Shown here: piece after piece, positions 46,633 to 57,521 of the stretch
How the letters are laid out: each line of letters starts with the position of its first letter
Numbering within the stretch: the stretch's first letter is position 1
Origin: Rhizobium herbae
Lineage (GTDB): Bacteria; Pseudomonadota; Alphaproteobacteria; Rhizobiales; Rhizobiaceae
Assembly (NCBI RefSeq): GCF_017873135.1
Contig: NZ_JAGGJV010000001.1
Location: forward strand, 372,001 to 436,000
DNA length: 64,000 bases
Direction: 5' to 3'
The notes under the pieces: generated by a model
What the model was told of the DNA's origin: nothing
Database searches by the model: none
Seen by the model: only the letters and a program-made list of their open reading frames with translations
Made by a program: the position numbers and the translations under genes

Positions 46633-47787
46633 TTAATCCGGGTTCGAACGCGTAGCCCCGCCGGGCGTATTGAGGACGCCGCCTGTGACCGGTTCCGTCA
46701 CACCTGTCGTGCCGGGAAAAGTCAGGGGCAGCCCTTCGACGGAGCGGACGGCGAGATAGCCCCATGCCTCTGCTTCCATGGCGTCGCCATTCAGCCCTGC
46801 CTCCTCGGCCGCAATGACCGTCGCCTCGTCAGCGAAGGCAAGCTCAGCGAGATCGCGCATGATGATCCGGTTCAGGCGGCCGCCGCCGCAGACAACATAG
46901 ATGCCCGCCCGTTCGGGCAGATGCCCGGACGATTTTAAGATGGCCGCCGCGGTGACATAGGCAAGCGTCCGCGCGCCGTCTTCAAGGCTTGCGTCGCCCC
47001 CCGTCGGTGGCGAAAAATCATTGCGGTCGAGGGAGCGGCGCCTGGTTCCGGTAAAGAACGGGTTTGACAGATACCGGTCCGCCAGATCGGCAAGAACCCG
47101 CCCTTCGCTGGCGATCATGCCGCCCTGGTCATAGGGAATACCCGCATGTGCCTCGACCCATTGGTCGATCAACGTGTTTCCCGGTCCGCTGTCATAGGCG
47201 ACGATCCGGCCATCCGTACCGACAAATGTCAGATTGGAAATGCCGCCGATATTGACGAACACCACAGGTCGCTTCGAATGGAGATGCGCAGGCAAGCCGG
47301 CGGCGAGGGCCGCGTGGTAGACCGGAATCAGCGGCGCACCCTGCCCGCCATGCACCATGTCGTTGGCACGCATGTCGTGGACGACGGCGATGCCGGTTTC
47401 GTGCGCAAGCAGAGCGCCGTCACCGAGTTGGACGGTCAAGGCCGCATCCGGACGGTGCAGGACCGTCTGCCCGTGAAAGCCGATCACATCAATGTCTGCG
47501 GGTTGCAGATTGTTTTCGTTCAGGAAATTTCGAACGGCGTCCGCATGACGCAACGTCAGTTCGTTTTCGACAGCGGCAAGAGTGCCCGGCCGCTGGTCGC
47601 GGCGGGTGATGGACGTGGCGTCTTCCAGCGCCTGTTTCAGGCGAGTGCGGAACTTTGCGTCATAGGCAATCCCCTGTGCAGGGCCACGCTCGACCGTGTC
47701 GCGGCCGTCGGTTCGAACGAGCGCGATATCGATGCCATCCATGCTCGTGCCGCTCATCAGTCCGATCGCCGTCTTCATTTCCGCCAT
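46633..47787 (-). CDS. anmK: anhydro-N-acetylmuramic acid kinase
   Basis: AnmK phosphorylates and opens 1,6-anhydro-MurNAc during peptidoglycan recycling. The 384-residue protein has the ATPase-fold N-terminus [32 protein letters not shown] and the sugar-site block [20 protein letters not shown]. It is divergent from tyrS, with about 130 bases between starts. Confidence 0.95.
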   Translation of the reverse strand: MAEMKTAIGLMSGTSMDGIDIALVRTDGRDTVERGPAQGIAYDAKFRTRLKQALEDATSITRRDQRPGTLAAVENELTLRHADAVRNFLNENNLQPADIDVIGFHGQTVLHRPDAALTVQLGDGALLAHETGIAVVHDMRANDMVHGGQGAPLIPVYHAALAAGLPAHLHSKRPVVFVNIGGISNLTFVGTDGRIVAYDSGPGNTLIDQWVEAHAGIPYDQGGMIASEGRVLADLADRYLSNPFFTGTRRRSLDRNDFSPPTGGDASLEDGARTLAYVTAAAILKSSGHLPERAGIYVVCGGGRLNRIIMRDLAELAFADEATVIAAEEAGLNGDAMEAEAWGYLAVRSVEGLPLTFPGTTGVTEPVTGGVLNTPGGATRSNPD

Positions 47788-47918
47788 GCCAAACTCAACT
47801 CCTCAGCAAACATTCCCGACGCAAACAGGTGCACTTTTCGAGAAACAGTGCTAAACGCCGCGCAAATATCCAGCAAGCGCTCATTCAGATCCAAACAGCC
47901 CACCGAAAGAGACAGGTC

Positions 47919-49172
47919 ATGTCCGAGTTCAAGTCCGATTTCCTTCACATCCTCCAAGAACGCGGCTTCATCCACCAGACGTCCGACAATGCCGGACTGG
48001 ATGCACTGTTCAACAAGGAAACCGTGACGGCCTATGTCGGCTATGACGCAACAGCCACCAGCCTGCACATCGGCAATCTCATCTCGGCAACGATGCTGTA
48101 TTGGCTGCAGGAAACAGGCCACCGGCCGATTGCCTTGATGGGCGGCGGCACCTCCATGGTCGGCGACCCCTCGTTTCGCGACGAGCAGCGCAAATTGCTT
48201 ACGCCCGAGGCTATCGACGTCAATATCGAAGGTATCAAGCGTATCTTCTCGCGTATCCTGCGTTTCGGCGACGGACCGAGCGATGCCTTCATCGTCAACA
48301 ATGCAGAATGGCTTCTGAAGCTGAACTATGTCGAATTCCTGCGCGATGTGGGACGGCATTTCTCCGTCAACCGCATGCTGAGCTTCGATAGCGTCAAGCT
48401 TCGATTGGACCGAGAACAGTCGCTGTCGTTCCTCGAGTTCAACTACATGATCATGCAGGGCTACGACTTCGTCGAATTGAACCGCCGTCATGGCTGCCTT
48501 CTTCAAATGGGCGGGTCCGATCAATGGGGTAACATCATCAACGGAGTCGATCTCGGTCACCGGATGGGTACACCGCAATTGTATGCGCTGACGACCCCGC
48601 TACTCACGACCTCGTCGGGCGCCAAAATGGGCAAATCGGCAACAGGGGCAGTCTGGTTGAATGAGGATGTCTTCAGCCCCTACGATTTCTGGCAATACTG
48701 GCGTAACACCGAAGACGCCGATGTTGGCCGCTTCCTGAAGATTTTCACACGGCTGCCGATGGACGAAATCGCCCGTCTGGTGGCGCTTGGCGGTTCGGAA
48801 ATCAACGAAGCAAAAAAAATCCTTGCAACCGAAGCAACGGCCATCGTTCACGGCCGCGAAGCAGCGGAACGTTCGGCCGAAACTGCAAAGCAGACCTTCG
48901 AAGAAGGCGCCCTTGCAGCCAACTTGCCATCCATCGATGTGCCGGCGGCGGAGCTTCAAGCCGGTATCGGCGTTCTCGCGCTGTTCGTGCGAGCCGGTCT
49001 GGCGGAATCCAACGGCAAGGTGCGCCAGTTCCTGAAGGACGGCGCGGTCCGCGTCAACGACACGGTCGTCAGCGATGACCGGCAGCTGATCGGCACCGGC
49101 GATATCACAGCGGATGGAGTCATCAAGCTGTCGCTCGGCAAGAAGAAGCACATTCTCGTGCGGCCGGCCTGA
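47919..49172 (+). CDS. tyrS: tyrosyl-tRNA synthetase
   Basis: The class I synthetase charges tRNA-Tyr. The HIGH motif is HIGN in [14 protein letters not shown], and the KMSKS loop is KMGKS in [16 protein letters not shown]-terminal S4-like RNA-binding region ([20 protein letters not shown]) ends the 417-residue chain. The frame extends upstream into the anmK promoter region, but [20 protein letters not shown] is the usual beginning. Confidence 0.96.
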   Translation: MSEFKSDFLHILQERGFIHQTSDNAGLDALFNKETVTAYVGYDATATSLHIGNLISATMLYWLQETGHRPIALMGGGTSMVGDPSFRDEQRKLLTPEAIDVNIEGIKRIFSRILRFGDGPSDAFIVNNAEWLLKLNYVEFLRDVGRHFSVNRMLSFDSVKLRLDREQSLSFLEFNYMIMQGYDFVELNRRHGCLLQMGGSDQWGNIINGVDLGHRMGTPQLYALTTPLLTTSSGAKMGKSATGAVWLNEDVFSPYDFWQYWRNTEDADVGRFLKIFTRLPMDEIARLVALGGSEINEAKKILATEATAIVHGREAAERSAETAKQTFEEGALAANLPSIDVPAAELQAGIGVLALFVRAGLAESNGKVRQFLKDGAVRVNDTVVSDDRQLIGTGDITADGVIKLSLGKKKHILVRPA

Positions 49173-49198
49173 TCGCCCGGCTCTTCGTGCGCGATCTG

Positions 49199-49226
49199 AA
49201 ACCGGCGGCGATCCCGCCGGTTTTTT
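49199..49226 (+). terminator. intrinsic terminator after tyrS
   Basis: AAACCGGCGG-type stem: ACCGGCGG (49201-49208) pairs with CCGCCGGT (49214-49221) around a five-base loop, followed by TTTTT. It lies just before the convergent AsmA-like gene's stop. Confidence 0.85.
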
Positions 49227-52200
49227 ATTGGAACTCGAAGATGCTGCGGAACACGCCGGGCGCGATGATCGACAAGGGATTGATCGTCAGGTTCGGCTTG
49301 GTAAACGGTCCGACCAGCTTGAAGGTGATCCCGAGCAATCCCCTGTCGCGGCCATTGCCGAGAAGCACGCCGATCAGCGGCAATTCACCGAACAGCCGAT
49401 TGAGCCCATAGGCCGGCATGAACGTGCCGGTCATGTCCATGTTGCCGTTCTTGTCGCGCACCGTCCCTTGAAAAGTGGCGCCGATATCGGTGCCACGCAC
49501 GACACCGCCTTCGACCGCCACCGATCCGTCATCGAGCATGAGATTGGCGAAGCCGCGCTCGAAACGCGCCGAGCTGACGTCGATGTTTTTCTTCACCGCC
49601 TGATTCAGGCTCCGGCCATCGCTGCCGGCCGGCGTGGAAACGATCGATTGCAGCCGTGCCTCGTTCACCAGGGAGAACTTGCGGATGTCGACGTTTCCGC
49701 GCCAGGAGCTGCCGCCGCGATCGCGCAGTTTCAGATTGAGCAGACCGCCGCGCATGTTGCCGTAGATATTGGCAAACCGCGCCAGCGAGCCGGCGTCGCC
49801 GCTGGTCAGTTCCAGGGTATTGTCCGCACCGTTTTTCGTCAGCTTCGCAACGACGGCCTGACCGCTGTCGGTCACTGCAGACAGGTCGAGCCCATCGATC
49901 TGCTTGCCCCTGGCGACATAACTCAAGTTGAGATTGGAGAGGGTCTCGGAGTGGAATCCCGTCACCTGCTGGAGGCTCGCGTCGATGGCGATGCGCTTGC
50001 CATCCCCGTTGTCATTGTCGCCTGACGCGCTGCGCAGGCTTTCGATCACCGGCCGCATATCGGCGGAACTGCCGTTAACGCTGACCGAAAAACCGCTCTT
50101 CTGGCGTTTGATATTGACGGCATAACTGTCGCCCTTGGCAAGTTGCACCGAAGAAAACGCCCCGGAACTCAGGCCCGACTTGTCGAGTACGAGCGCGCCG
50201 CTGGCGCCAAAACTGTCGCCGCTCAGCTTCAGGTCATCGATCTGTGTGATGCCATCCGTGGTCGAAGCCGAAAACGTCGCCTTCGCAGCGATCCCCGCTC
50301 CTTTCGACCAGCCGATCCATGGCAGCGAAATCGATGCATTCCCGAGATCTGCCGAAACCGTATGCTGATTCTTGTCATCGATCAGGATATCCAGCGAGAC
50401 CGGCCCGCTGATGATCCCCGCGAGGCCGGGGGCCAGCTTGGCAAGCTCGCCGTCCCTGAGCGTGCCGGAAATCTCGCGCTTGCGCGCGACCGTGCTGTTC
50501 GCTCCGACGGGCTCTACCAGCGAGATATCCATCGCCCCGCCATCGATGTCGGCTTTGGCCTGCAAAACCGCCTGTTGCGGATCGATCCTCAGAGTACCCT
50601 TGATGTCGGAGATCGCCCGCCCGGCGATCGGTTTGTTGACGGTCACGCCGTCAAGCAGCATCTGCGCCTGCCACTGCGGCGGCGGCGGGTTTTGGGCGGT
50701 CACCAGGCCGAACCGCGCGCCCACCTGCGCCGTCATATCGCCCGAAAAATCCTCCGGCTTGAAGGGGGTCCGCTGCAAGGCAAGAATGGGCCGGTAGCTG
50801 ACAAGCTCGGCGATCGCGTCGGCCTGACCGCCGACATCGAGTTTCATTTCGGCGATCAGCGGCTTTTCATAGGTATTGGGGATGACAAAATTGCCGCCGT
50901 TCAGCGTTGCGGAGCGGCCGGACGGGAAATATGCCGTTCCATGCTCTATCTCGACGTCGAGACGCTCGCCTTTCAGCTTGAAGGCGCCGGCAGCATCACG
51001 CAATGGCGGGATATCGCCGGCAAGGTTCACCCGGGCATCGGCGATGTTGAACTGGACGCTCAATTCCTCCGCGTTCAAGTCAATCGGGCCGACTGTCCGC
51101 GTGATTCGTCCCATCGGCAGGAAGATTTCGATCTTGCCGTCCGTTATCGTGCCGCCGAAGATATTGTTGATCACCCAGCGGCGCGCTGTCTTTCCGACCC
51201 ACCATGGCCAGAGCTGTTTCACGGCTGCCGACTGGATTCTGCTGGTAAGCAGGGCAAAGCTGATCTGGGGCGAGGTATCCCCGAAGGTCATGGACAGCGA
51301 ACCCGCAGCCGTGCCAAGCCCGCTTGCCACGGTCAGTTCGTCGAACACCAACTGGTGGGTTTCGGAGAGGAAGCGCCCCTGGGCCTTGGCATCGAAGATC
51401 AGCGGCGCCTCGGATACATCGATGGGAGACGAACTGGCGGCCTGCGACAGCAGATCGAGCGAAAATCCCGTCTTGCCGGCCGCCGTCGCCGGATCGAGGT
51501 CGGCAATCGCGCCCGTAAAGGGGAAGGTCGATCGGCCGATCCGCACTATCGACGGCAGGATCTCGACCCTGTTGCGCGTAAAGTCGTAGGTGACGTTGAG
51601 TTCGGAGGGCTTGAGTTCGGATGAAAAACCACCCGCATCAAACACACCTTCATTGGATCGGCCGTTTAGCTGCAGGGTGGGTGTTACGCCGTCGGCAGCG
51701 CGCGTCGCCTTGATATTCAGATCTGCGCTGCTCCTGATCCCGAATGCGAGTTCCGTCTCGGTCTGGTTTCGGTAGAGGAAGGCCGATAGCGGCAGCCCCG
51801 CGGCAGCGCCGTCAAGGCTTGTCACGCGACCGTTCTGCCTGTCGGCGCGAAGATGCAGTTCGGAGGATTGCCCGTCCACCGAAAAAAGCCCGTCGATCTG
51901 CATGGAGCCGTCGACACTGCGTTTGAAATCCACGGTTTCCACGATAACGGGAACGACACGGTTGCGCGGTCCTGCAACGGACAGTTTCAGATCGGCGATG
52001 CGCACGGTTTCGGTGTTGCTGCGGCCGATCAGTTGCGAGATGTTGTCTATCTGCTTGAAGACGATCTCCAGCCCGCCGGCGACATCGGCGACACGGATGG
52101 CCGTAAGATCGATCGGTTTGCCTTGTGGCAGCAACGAGGGGTCCAGCGTTGCGCCTTCCGCCTCAAGCCGGGACACGGCGATACGCCCGGTCACCAAGGC

Positions 52201-52620
52201 CAGCGGATTGAGCTCGATGAAGACGGAATGGGTGGTCACCAGACGCTTGTTGGAGACATTTTCGACCAGCGTCACGTCCTGCGCCTTGAGCGCCAGTGCA
52301 CCGCTCGACGTCACGCGCACCACGGTGCTGCCGACTTCGGCATGATAACCGTCGCCGAGCGCAGAGTTTAGCGCTGTCTGCGCCCGCGCGTTCAGCGGTC
52401 CGTCCAGAGCACCACTTTCGATCGTCGCCAGCAGCGCGGCGCCGAGAAGAAGGACGATTGCAGCGATGACGATCGTTGTCGTGAAGATGAGATGCGCCAT
52501 GCCGCGCCGCTCTGGCGCGTGAACGATACAGGGGTCGTGCGCCTGCGCCGAAGGCAGGGAATGCAGAACGACAATGTCTTCCTTGCGAAACGATACCTTT
52601 TCGCCGCGGATTTCATTCAT
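49225..52620 (-). CDS. AsmA-like/DUF3971 (YhdP-type) envelope protein
   Basis: A very long protein (1131 residues) with one N-terminal membrane helix (FTTTIVIAAIVLLLGAALLA) and a periplasmic part rich in beta strands. Such proteins of the AsmA/YhdP/TamB group are thought to form bridge-like grooves that move phospholipids to the outer membrane. The C-terminal part with NGNMDMTGTFMPAYGLNRLF and GITFKLVGPFTKPNLTINPL is typical of the AsmA_2/DUF3971 region. The ATG at 52620 is preferred; the frame has eleven further codons upstream. Confidence 0.8.
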   Translation of the reverse strand: MNEIRGEKVSFRKEDIVVLHSLPSAQAHDPCIVHAPERRGMAHLIFTTTIVIAAIVLLLGAALLATIESGALDGPLNARAQTALNSALGDGYHAEVGSTVVRVTSSGALALKAQDVTLVENVSNKRLVTTHSVFIELNPLALVTGRIAVSRLEAEGATLDPSLLPQGKPIDLTAIRVADVAGGLEIVFKQIDNISQLIGRSNTETVRIADLKLSVAGPRNRVVPVIVETVDFKRSVDGSMQIDGLFSVDGQSSELHLRADRQNGRVTSLDGAAAGLPLSAFLYRNQTETELAFGIRSSADLNIKATRAADGVTPTLQLNGRSNEGVFDAGGFSSELKPSELNVTYDFTRNRVEILPSIVRIGRSTFPFTGAIADLDPATAAGKTGFSLDLLSQAASSSPIDVSEAPLIFDAKAQGRFLSETHQLVFDELTVASGLGTAAGSLSMTFGDTSPQISFALLTSRIQSAAVKQLWPWWVGKTARRWVINNIFGGTITDGKIEIFLPMGRITRTVGPIDLNAEELSVQFNIADARVNLAGDIPPLRDAAGAFKLKGERLDVEIEHGTAYFPSGRSATLNGGNFVIPNTYEKPLIAEMKLDVGGQADAIAELVSYRPILALQRTPFKPEDFSGDMTAQVGARFGLVTAQNPPPPQWQAQMLLDGVTVNKPIAGRAISDIKGTLRIDPQQAVLQAKADIDGGAMDISLVEPVGANSTVARKREISGTLRDGELAKLAPGLAGIISGPVSLDILIDDKNQHTVSADLGNASISLPWIGWSKGAGIAAKATFSASTTDGITQIDDLKLSGDSFGASGALVLDKSGLSSGAFSSVQLAKGDSYAVNIKRQKSGFSVSVNGSSADMRPVIESLRSASGDNDNGDGKRIAIDASLQQVTGFHSETLSNLNLSYVARGKQIDGLDLSAVTDSGQAVVAKLTKNGADNTLELTSGDAGSLARFANIYGNMRGGLLNLKLRDRGGSSWRGNVDIRKFSLVNEARLQSIVSTPAGSDGRSLNQAVKKNIDVSSARFERGFANLMLDDGSVAVEGGVVRGTDIGATFQGTVRDKNGNMDMTGTFMPAYGLNRLFGELPLIGVLLGNGRDRGLLGITFKLVGPFTKPNLTINPLSIIAPGVFRSIFEFQ

Positions 52621-52984
52621 CAGTGCCGGCGGCCTCCGGAATTGTAGAAACAATCATGCGGTATTCTTTCCAATCTGCTGCGATTCTGCCTCGCGGACAA
52701 ACGGCTACATCCACCGCATGTCGCTCTGCTTGTGCTGCAAATAGCTGATTTTACTCAGTTTTTCGCCCGTGAATGCTCGTGTCGCGCCGCTGCGCCTATG
52801 CGCATTTCCGTTCGTTCCACAGTAGTTAAAGAAGGAGTGCAGGGCAAACGATGTCTGCCCCTTGCCATCTTCGCTGTGCGATACACATCTCCCAGTCGAC
52901 CCGGCGCTGGACGCACGGGGTCCGGATTCGATAAGCCTCTTGCGACAACCGTTGCGGCACATGCCCGAGAAAAAAGGAATAACC
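52621..52984. other. spacer between the AsmA-like and bcp genes
   Basis: About 360 bases between divergent genes. No gene or notable repeat is seen; both promoters should lie here. AAAAAGGAAT just before 52985 is the bcp ribosome-binding site. Confidence 0.4.
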
Positions 52985-53473
52985 ATGGCGAATTTGACAG
53001 AAGGCATGATGGCTCCAGACTTTACCCTTCCCCGCGATGGCGGCGGAACTGTCTCGCTGTCGGAGTTCAAGGGAAAATCGGTCGTGCTGTTTTTCTATCC
53101 AAAGGACGACACCAGCGGCTGCACGGCGGAATCGATCGCCTTTACCGCGCTTTCGAGCGAATTCTCCAGCGCCGGCGCGGTGGTCATCGGCATGTCGCCC
53201 GATTCGGTGAAAAAACATGACAAGTTCTCGAAAAAATACGACCTCTCGGTCATCCTCGCCGCGGATGAGGAGAAAACCGTCCTGAATGCTTACGGCGTCT
53301 GGGTCGAAAAGAGCATGTACGGCCGCAAATACATGGGTGTCGAACGGACAACCGTGCTGATCGGCGCTGACGGCATTATCCGGCGCTTCTGGGAAAAAGT
53401 GAAGGTTCCCGGCCATGCCGAAGAGGTGCTCACCGCTGCGAAGAGCCTGGTGAGCGGAAGCGGCGGAAGATGA
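52985..53473 (+). CDS. bcp: peroxiredoxin, Bcp/PrxQ family
   Basis: A thiol peroxidase of 162 residues that removes hydrogen and organic peroxides. The peroxidatic cysteine lies in FFYPKDDTSGCTAESIAFTA. The resolving cysteine five residues later, present in E. coli Bcp, is absent, so it is a one-cysteine form that probably needs an outside thiol. AAGGAA precedes the ATG at 52985; codons upstream in the frame look non-coding. Its stop overlaps the next gene by four bases (ATGA). Confidence 0.9.
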   Translation: MANLTEGMMAPDFTLPRDGGGTVSLSEFKGKSVVLFFYPKDDTSGCTAESIAFTALSSEFSSAGAVVIGMSPDSVKKHDKFSKKYDLSVILAADEEKTVLNAYGVWVEKSMYGRKYMGVERTTVLIGADGIIRRFWEKVKVPGHAEEVLTAAKSLVSGSGGR

Positions 53474-54297
53474 CGGATATTCCGCCGATCCATAGTCTTC
53501 GCGACGGAGCCGTGCGCGCCATCCGGGCAGCCGATCTGGACATCAAGACACTGCTGGCTCAGGAAACGGCCCGCCGCTGGAGCGAGCGCAGCCTGTCGCT
53601 GCGCTCTCCACGCGATGCATCTGTACCGGATCGTCCCGGCAGACCGGAAAAACCCGACCTCATTCCGCCAAGGCAGATGCCGAAGCGGGCGCTGACGACC
53701 GACAAGGGACGGATCGCCCTCCTCCACGCCATCGCCCATATCGAACTCAACGCCGTCGATCTCGCGCTTGATATCGTCGCGCGATTTGCCAGCGAACCAG
53801 TACCGAAATCCTTTTTCGACGGCTGGATGCAAGTGGCCTTCGAGGAGGCCAAGCATTTCCGCATGGTGCGCGATCGCCTGCGGCAGCTTGGCGCCGACTA
53901 TGGCGACCTGCCCGCCCATGATGGGCTTTGGCAGGCGGCGCACGACACGCGAAACGACCTCACGGCGCGGCTGGCCGTCGTACCGTTGATTCTGGAGGCG
54001 CGCGGCCTCGACGTAACGCCCGCGCTCCAGACAAGGATGCGGGAGGCCGGCGACCTCGAAAGTGCCGCCGTACTCGACGTGATCTACGAGGACGAGAAAG
54101 GTCACGTTGCCGTCGGCGCAAAATGGTTCCGCTTTCTCTGCGCCCGGCAGAAGAGAGATCCGGCGGCGGCGTTCCAGGCCTTGGTCAGGGCCAATTTTCG
54201 CGGCCCGCTGAAGGCGCCGTTCAACGACATCGCGCGTGCAGAGGCAGGCCTGACGCCATCGTTCTACCGCTCGATGACAGCCTCCGTGAACACCTGA
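53470..54297 (+). CDS. DUF455 ferritin-like protein
   Basis: A 275-residue protein with the ferritin-like motif pairs of DUF455: HAIAHIELNAVDLALDIVAR, FEEAKHFRMVRDRLRQLGAD and VIYEDEKGHVAVGAKWFRFL, each giving Glu and His residues for a di-iron site. The family's reaction is not known in most bacteria; hydroxylase or iron storage roles are possible. It overlaps bcp by four bases, suggesting joint expression under oxidative stress. Confidence 0.88.
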   Translation: MTDIPPIHSLRDGAVRAIRAADLDIKTLLAQETARRWSERSLSLRSPRDASVPDRPGRPEKPDLIPPRQMPKRALTTDKGRIALLHAIAHIELNAVDLALDIVARFASEPVPKSFFDGWMQVAFEEAKHFRMVRDRLRQLGADYGDLPAHDGLWQAAHDTRNDLTARLAVVPLILEARGLDVTPALQTRMREAGDLESAAVLDVIYEDEKGHVAVGAKWFRFLCARQKRDPAAAFQALVRANFRGPLKAPFNDIARAEAGLTPSFYRSMTASVNT

Positions 54298-54395
54298 CGG
54301 GCACACGCGCGCCCCTTCCGGCAAAGCTTTGTTAACCTTAACAGTATCTAATCGACGCCATCAAAACGCGCAGAATCGCACGCGGTGGGGGTGAG

Positions 54396-55718
54396 TTGGT
54401 GTCTACGGAAAGCCGGGTCTTCGGCAAGCGCGCACAAAAGCACATCATCATTCTGGCAAGCGGCGACAGGGTCCGGCACATGACCTTTCAGCCCTGGATG
54501 GCGGCGCTGTCGATCTGTTTCATTTCCGTTTTTTCAATCGGTTACTTGGCCGCGACATCCTATCTCGTGCTGCGCGACGACCTGATCGGCGGCACCATGG
54601 CACGCCAGGCGCGCATGCAGCACGAGTATGAGGACCGGATCGCTGCGCTGCGCGCCCAGGTCGATCGCGTCACCAGCCGCCAGCTTCTCGACCAGCAGGT
54701 GGTCGAAGACAAGGTCGAAAAGCTGCTGCAGCAGCAGATGGCGCTGTCCTCACGCCACGGCAAGCTGGGCACGCTGCTCGATCGGGCAGAGGAATCCGGC
54801 ATTGCCGAAAAGGAACCGCAGCCAACGCTCACCGCGCCGCAGGCCTACGAAAAGCGCGCCGACGCGAGCGGCGGCATCAAGGCGATCGAACGGCTGATGG
54901 GCATGGGAAGCCAGGAGCCCCAGCAGAAGATCGCGCTTGCCTATGCGCCGCAGTCCGATGTGGGCGGCCAGGAACCCATGTCCGACAGGGCCGACCGGCT
55001 GTTCTCCAAGGTAACTTTGTCGCTGAAGGATATCGAGCAGGAGCAGAAGAGCCGCATCGAGAGCCTTACCGCGGGTGCTTCGCAGGCAACCGATGCCATC
55101 ATGACCATCCTTGCGCGCACCGGCGTCAAGGTGCCGCAGGACGAACAGATGCCGGCGGCTCCTACGATTGTGACGGGAGACGAATCAGCCATTGGCGGAC
55201 CGTTCGTCGAACCGGAAACAACCGAGGCCTTTGATCGTTCCCTTGTCGGGCTCGACACGGCGCTTGCGCGTCTCGAACATGTCCGCAGCCAGGTTAAAAA
55301 GTTGCCATTCAACAATCCGTCGCCGGCAAGCGACATCACCAGTACGTTCGGAAACCGCCTCGACCCGTTCCTCGGCCGGTTGGCGCTGCATGCCGGCATC
55401 GATTTTCGTGCGCCAACCGGAACGCGGATCCTCGCGACAGCGCCCGGTACCGTGATCGCCGCCGGCAAGACCGGTGGCTATGGCAACTTGGTTGAAATCG
55501 ACCATGGCAACGGCATCACCACTCGCTACGCCCACCTGTCGACAATTCTCGTCAATGTCGGCAACAAGGTTTCCACGGGCGAGGCTATTGCCCGCTCAGG
55601 CAGCACCGGCCGTTCGACAGGACCGCATCTGCACTACGAGGTTCGCCTGAACGGCGAGGCTGTCGATCCGATGCGGTTTCTGACTGCCGGGATAAAACTC
55701 AGCCACTACATCAACTGA
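54396..55718 (+). CDS. M23 family metallopeptidase
   Basis: A peptidoglycan hydrolase or activator of 440 residues: an N-terminal membrane helix (MAALSICFISVFSIGYLAAT), a coiled coil (RQARMQHEYEDRIAALRAQV onward to about residue 130) and a C-terminal LytM domain with LALHAGIDFRAPTG and HLHYEVRLNGEAVDP, which hold the zinc ligands HxxxD and HxH. Both look intact, so it is likely active. The start is probably TTG at 54396, or GTG at 54399; GGTGGGGGTGAG lies upstream. Confidence 0.85.
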   Translation: MVSTESRVFGKRAQKHIIILASGDRVRHMTFQPWMAALSICFISVFSIGYLAATSYLVLRDDLIGGTMARQARMQHEYEDRIAALRAQVDRVTSRQLLDQQVVEDKVEKLLQQQMALSSRHGKLGTLLDRAEESGIAEKEPQPTLTAPQAYEKRADASGGIKAIERLMGMGSQEPQQKIALAYAPQSDVGGQEPMSDRADRLFSKVTLSLKDIEQEQKSRIESLTAGASQATDAIMTILARTGVKVPQDEQMPAAPTIVTGDESAIGGPFVEPETTEAFDRSLVGLDTALARLEHVRSQVKKLPFNNPSPASDITSTFGNRLDPFLGRLALHAGIDFRAPTGTRILATAPGTVIAAGKTGGYGNLVEIDHGNGITTRYAHLSTILVNVGNKVSTGEAIARSGSTGRSTGPHLHYEVRLNGEAVDPMRFLTAGIKLSHYIN

Positions 55719-55946
55719 ACACGTGCCGGTTCCGGCAATGTCGCTCCGGCCATTCCGGAAGCACATCCGGCATCCACATTTCTGCTATCGCCTTGTTGGC
55801 AGGCCGTTTATTGACTCTCTCCAGCATCAAACCACCGGTTTTCTTGACTTTGTTCGCCTATGGGACTAAGAGCCCCAGCGACGGCAGTTAAAGCATGCGC
55901 CGATTGACCAGAGTTCGACCAAACCGGAACGGAAACAGATTTCCCT

Positions 55947-57506
55947 TTGACCACTTTTTCAGACCTTGGCCTGAGCCAAAAAGTTCTTACCGCAGTGACA
56001 GACGCGGGCTACACCATTCCCACACCGATCCAGGCAGGCGCCATTCCGCCAGCCCTGCAGCGGCGTGATATCCTGGGCATCGCCCAGACGGGCACTGGTA
56101 AAACGGCATCCTTCGTACTGCCGATGCTGACGCTTCTGGAAAAGGGCCGCGCCCGCGCTCGTATGCCACGCACGCTCATTCTCGAGCCGACGCGCGAACT
56201 CGCTGCTCAGGTCGCCGAGAACTTCGAAAAATACGGCAAGAACCACAAGCTCAACGTCGCATTGCTGATCGGCGGCGTGTCCTTCGACGAGCAGGACCGC
56301 AAGCTTGAGCGCGGCGCCGACGTGCTGATCTGCACGCCTGGCCGCCTGCTCGACCATTGCGAACGCGGCAAGCTTCTGATGACCGGCGTTGAAATCCTCG
56401 TCATCGACGAAGCCGACCGTATGCTCGACATGGGCTTCATCCCCGATATCGAGCGCATCGCCAAACTGATCCCGTTCACGCGCCAGACCCTGTTCTTCTC
56501 GGCCACCATGCCGCCGGAAATCCAGAAGCTCGCCGACCGTTTCCTGCAGAATCCGGAACGTGTCGAAGTGTCGACGCGTTCTTCCACAGCAACGACCGTG
56601 ACGCAGCGATTCGTCGCGACTCACAGCAAGGATTACGAAAAACGCGCCGTCCTGCGCGATCTGATCCAGAGACAGAATGACCTGAAGAACGCCATCATCT
56701 TCTGCAATCGCAAGCTCGATGTTGCCGAACTGTACCGCTCGCTGTCGCGTCACGGTTTCTCGGTCGGCGCTCTGCACGGCGATATGGATCAGAGTTCGCG
56801 CACGAAAATGCTTGCGGGCTTCAAGGACAATGCGATCACGCTGCTGGTTGCCTCCGACGTCGCCGCCCGCGGCCTCGACATTCCGGATGTCAGCCACGTG
56901 TTCAACTTCGACGTGCCGATCCATGCGGAAGACTATGTCCACCGCATCGGCCGCACTGGCCGTGCCGGCCGCTCGGGTGCCGCCTTCACGCTCGTTTCCA
57001 AGCGCGACACGAAATTCGTTGATGCCATCGAAAAGCTGATCGACAAGAAAATCGAGTGGGAAAACGGCGACCTTTCCGCCCTGCCCGCCCCGATGGAAAG
57101 CCATGAGAGCGGCAAGCCGGAGCGCGGTGGCCGTGATGGCAAGCGCGGCGGACGGCGCAACGACCGAGATCGTGACCACGCTCCCCGCCCGATCGCGGCT
57201 CAGCCGGTGGCCGGTCACAAATCGGACACCAAATCGGACGATAGTCCGGTAGTACGAGCAGCACCAGCAGCAGCAATCGAACCCGTCGTAGTAAAGGCAG
57301 AACCTGTGAGATCAGAACGCAAGGCAGAAACGAAACCGCAGAATGCCGGCCGAAACAGCAACCGTCCTGCTCCCCAGCCGTATCCTGCCAATGACGACAA
57401 TCGCGACCGCCGCAATCGCTATCGCCGCGACCAGGACGACGGCCCGACGCCGGTCGGCTTCGGCGACGATATTCCGGCCTTCATGCTGATCGCCGGCAAG
57501 GCCTGA
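55947..57506 (+). CDS. rhlE: DEAD-box RNA helicase (RhlE type)
   Basis: An ATP-dependent RNA helicase of 519 residues. Motif I is AQTGTGKT, motif II is DEAD in LVIDEADRMLDMGF, motif III is SAT and motif VI is HRIGRTGRAGR. The tail is rich in basic and glycine residues (RGGRDGKRGGRRNDRDRD), typical of the RhlE group that helps ribosome assembly and cold growth. The only sensible start is TTG at 55947; no strong Shine-Dalgarno is seen. A Nudix gene follows 15 bases later. Confidence 0.93.
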   Translation: MTTFSDLGLSQKVLTAVTDAGYTIPTPIQAGAIPPALQRRDILGIAQTGTGKTASFVLPMLTLLEKGRARARMPRTLILEPTRELAAQVAENFEKYGKNHKLNVALLIGGVSFDEQDRKLERGADVLICTPGRLLDHCERGKLLMTGVEILVIDEADRMLDMGFIPDIERIAKLIPFTRQTLFFSATMPPEIQKLADRFLQNPERVEVSTRSSTATTVTQRFVATHSKDYEKRAVLRDLIQRQNDLKNAIIFCNRKLDVAELYRSLSRHGFSVGALHGDMDQSSRTKMLAGFKDNAITLLVASDVAARGLDIPDVSHVFNFDVPIHAEDYVHRIGRTGRAGRSGAAFTLVSKRDTKFVDAIEKLIDKKIEWENGDLSALPAPMESHESGKPERGGRDGKRGGRRNDRDRDHAPRPIAAQPVAGHKSDTKSDDSPVVRAAPAAAIEPVVVKAEPVRSERKAETKPQNAGRNSNRPAPQPYPANDDNRDRRNRYRRDQDDGPTPVGFGDDIPAFMLIAGKA

Positions 57507-57521
57507 TTTTTCGGCATTCGC

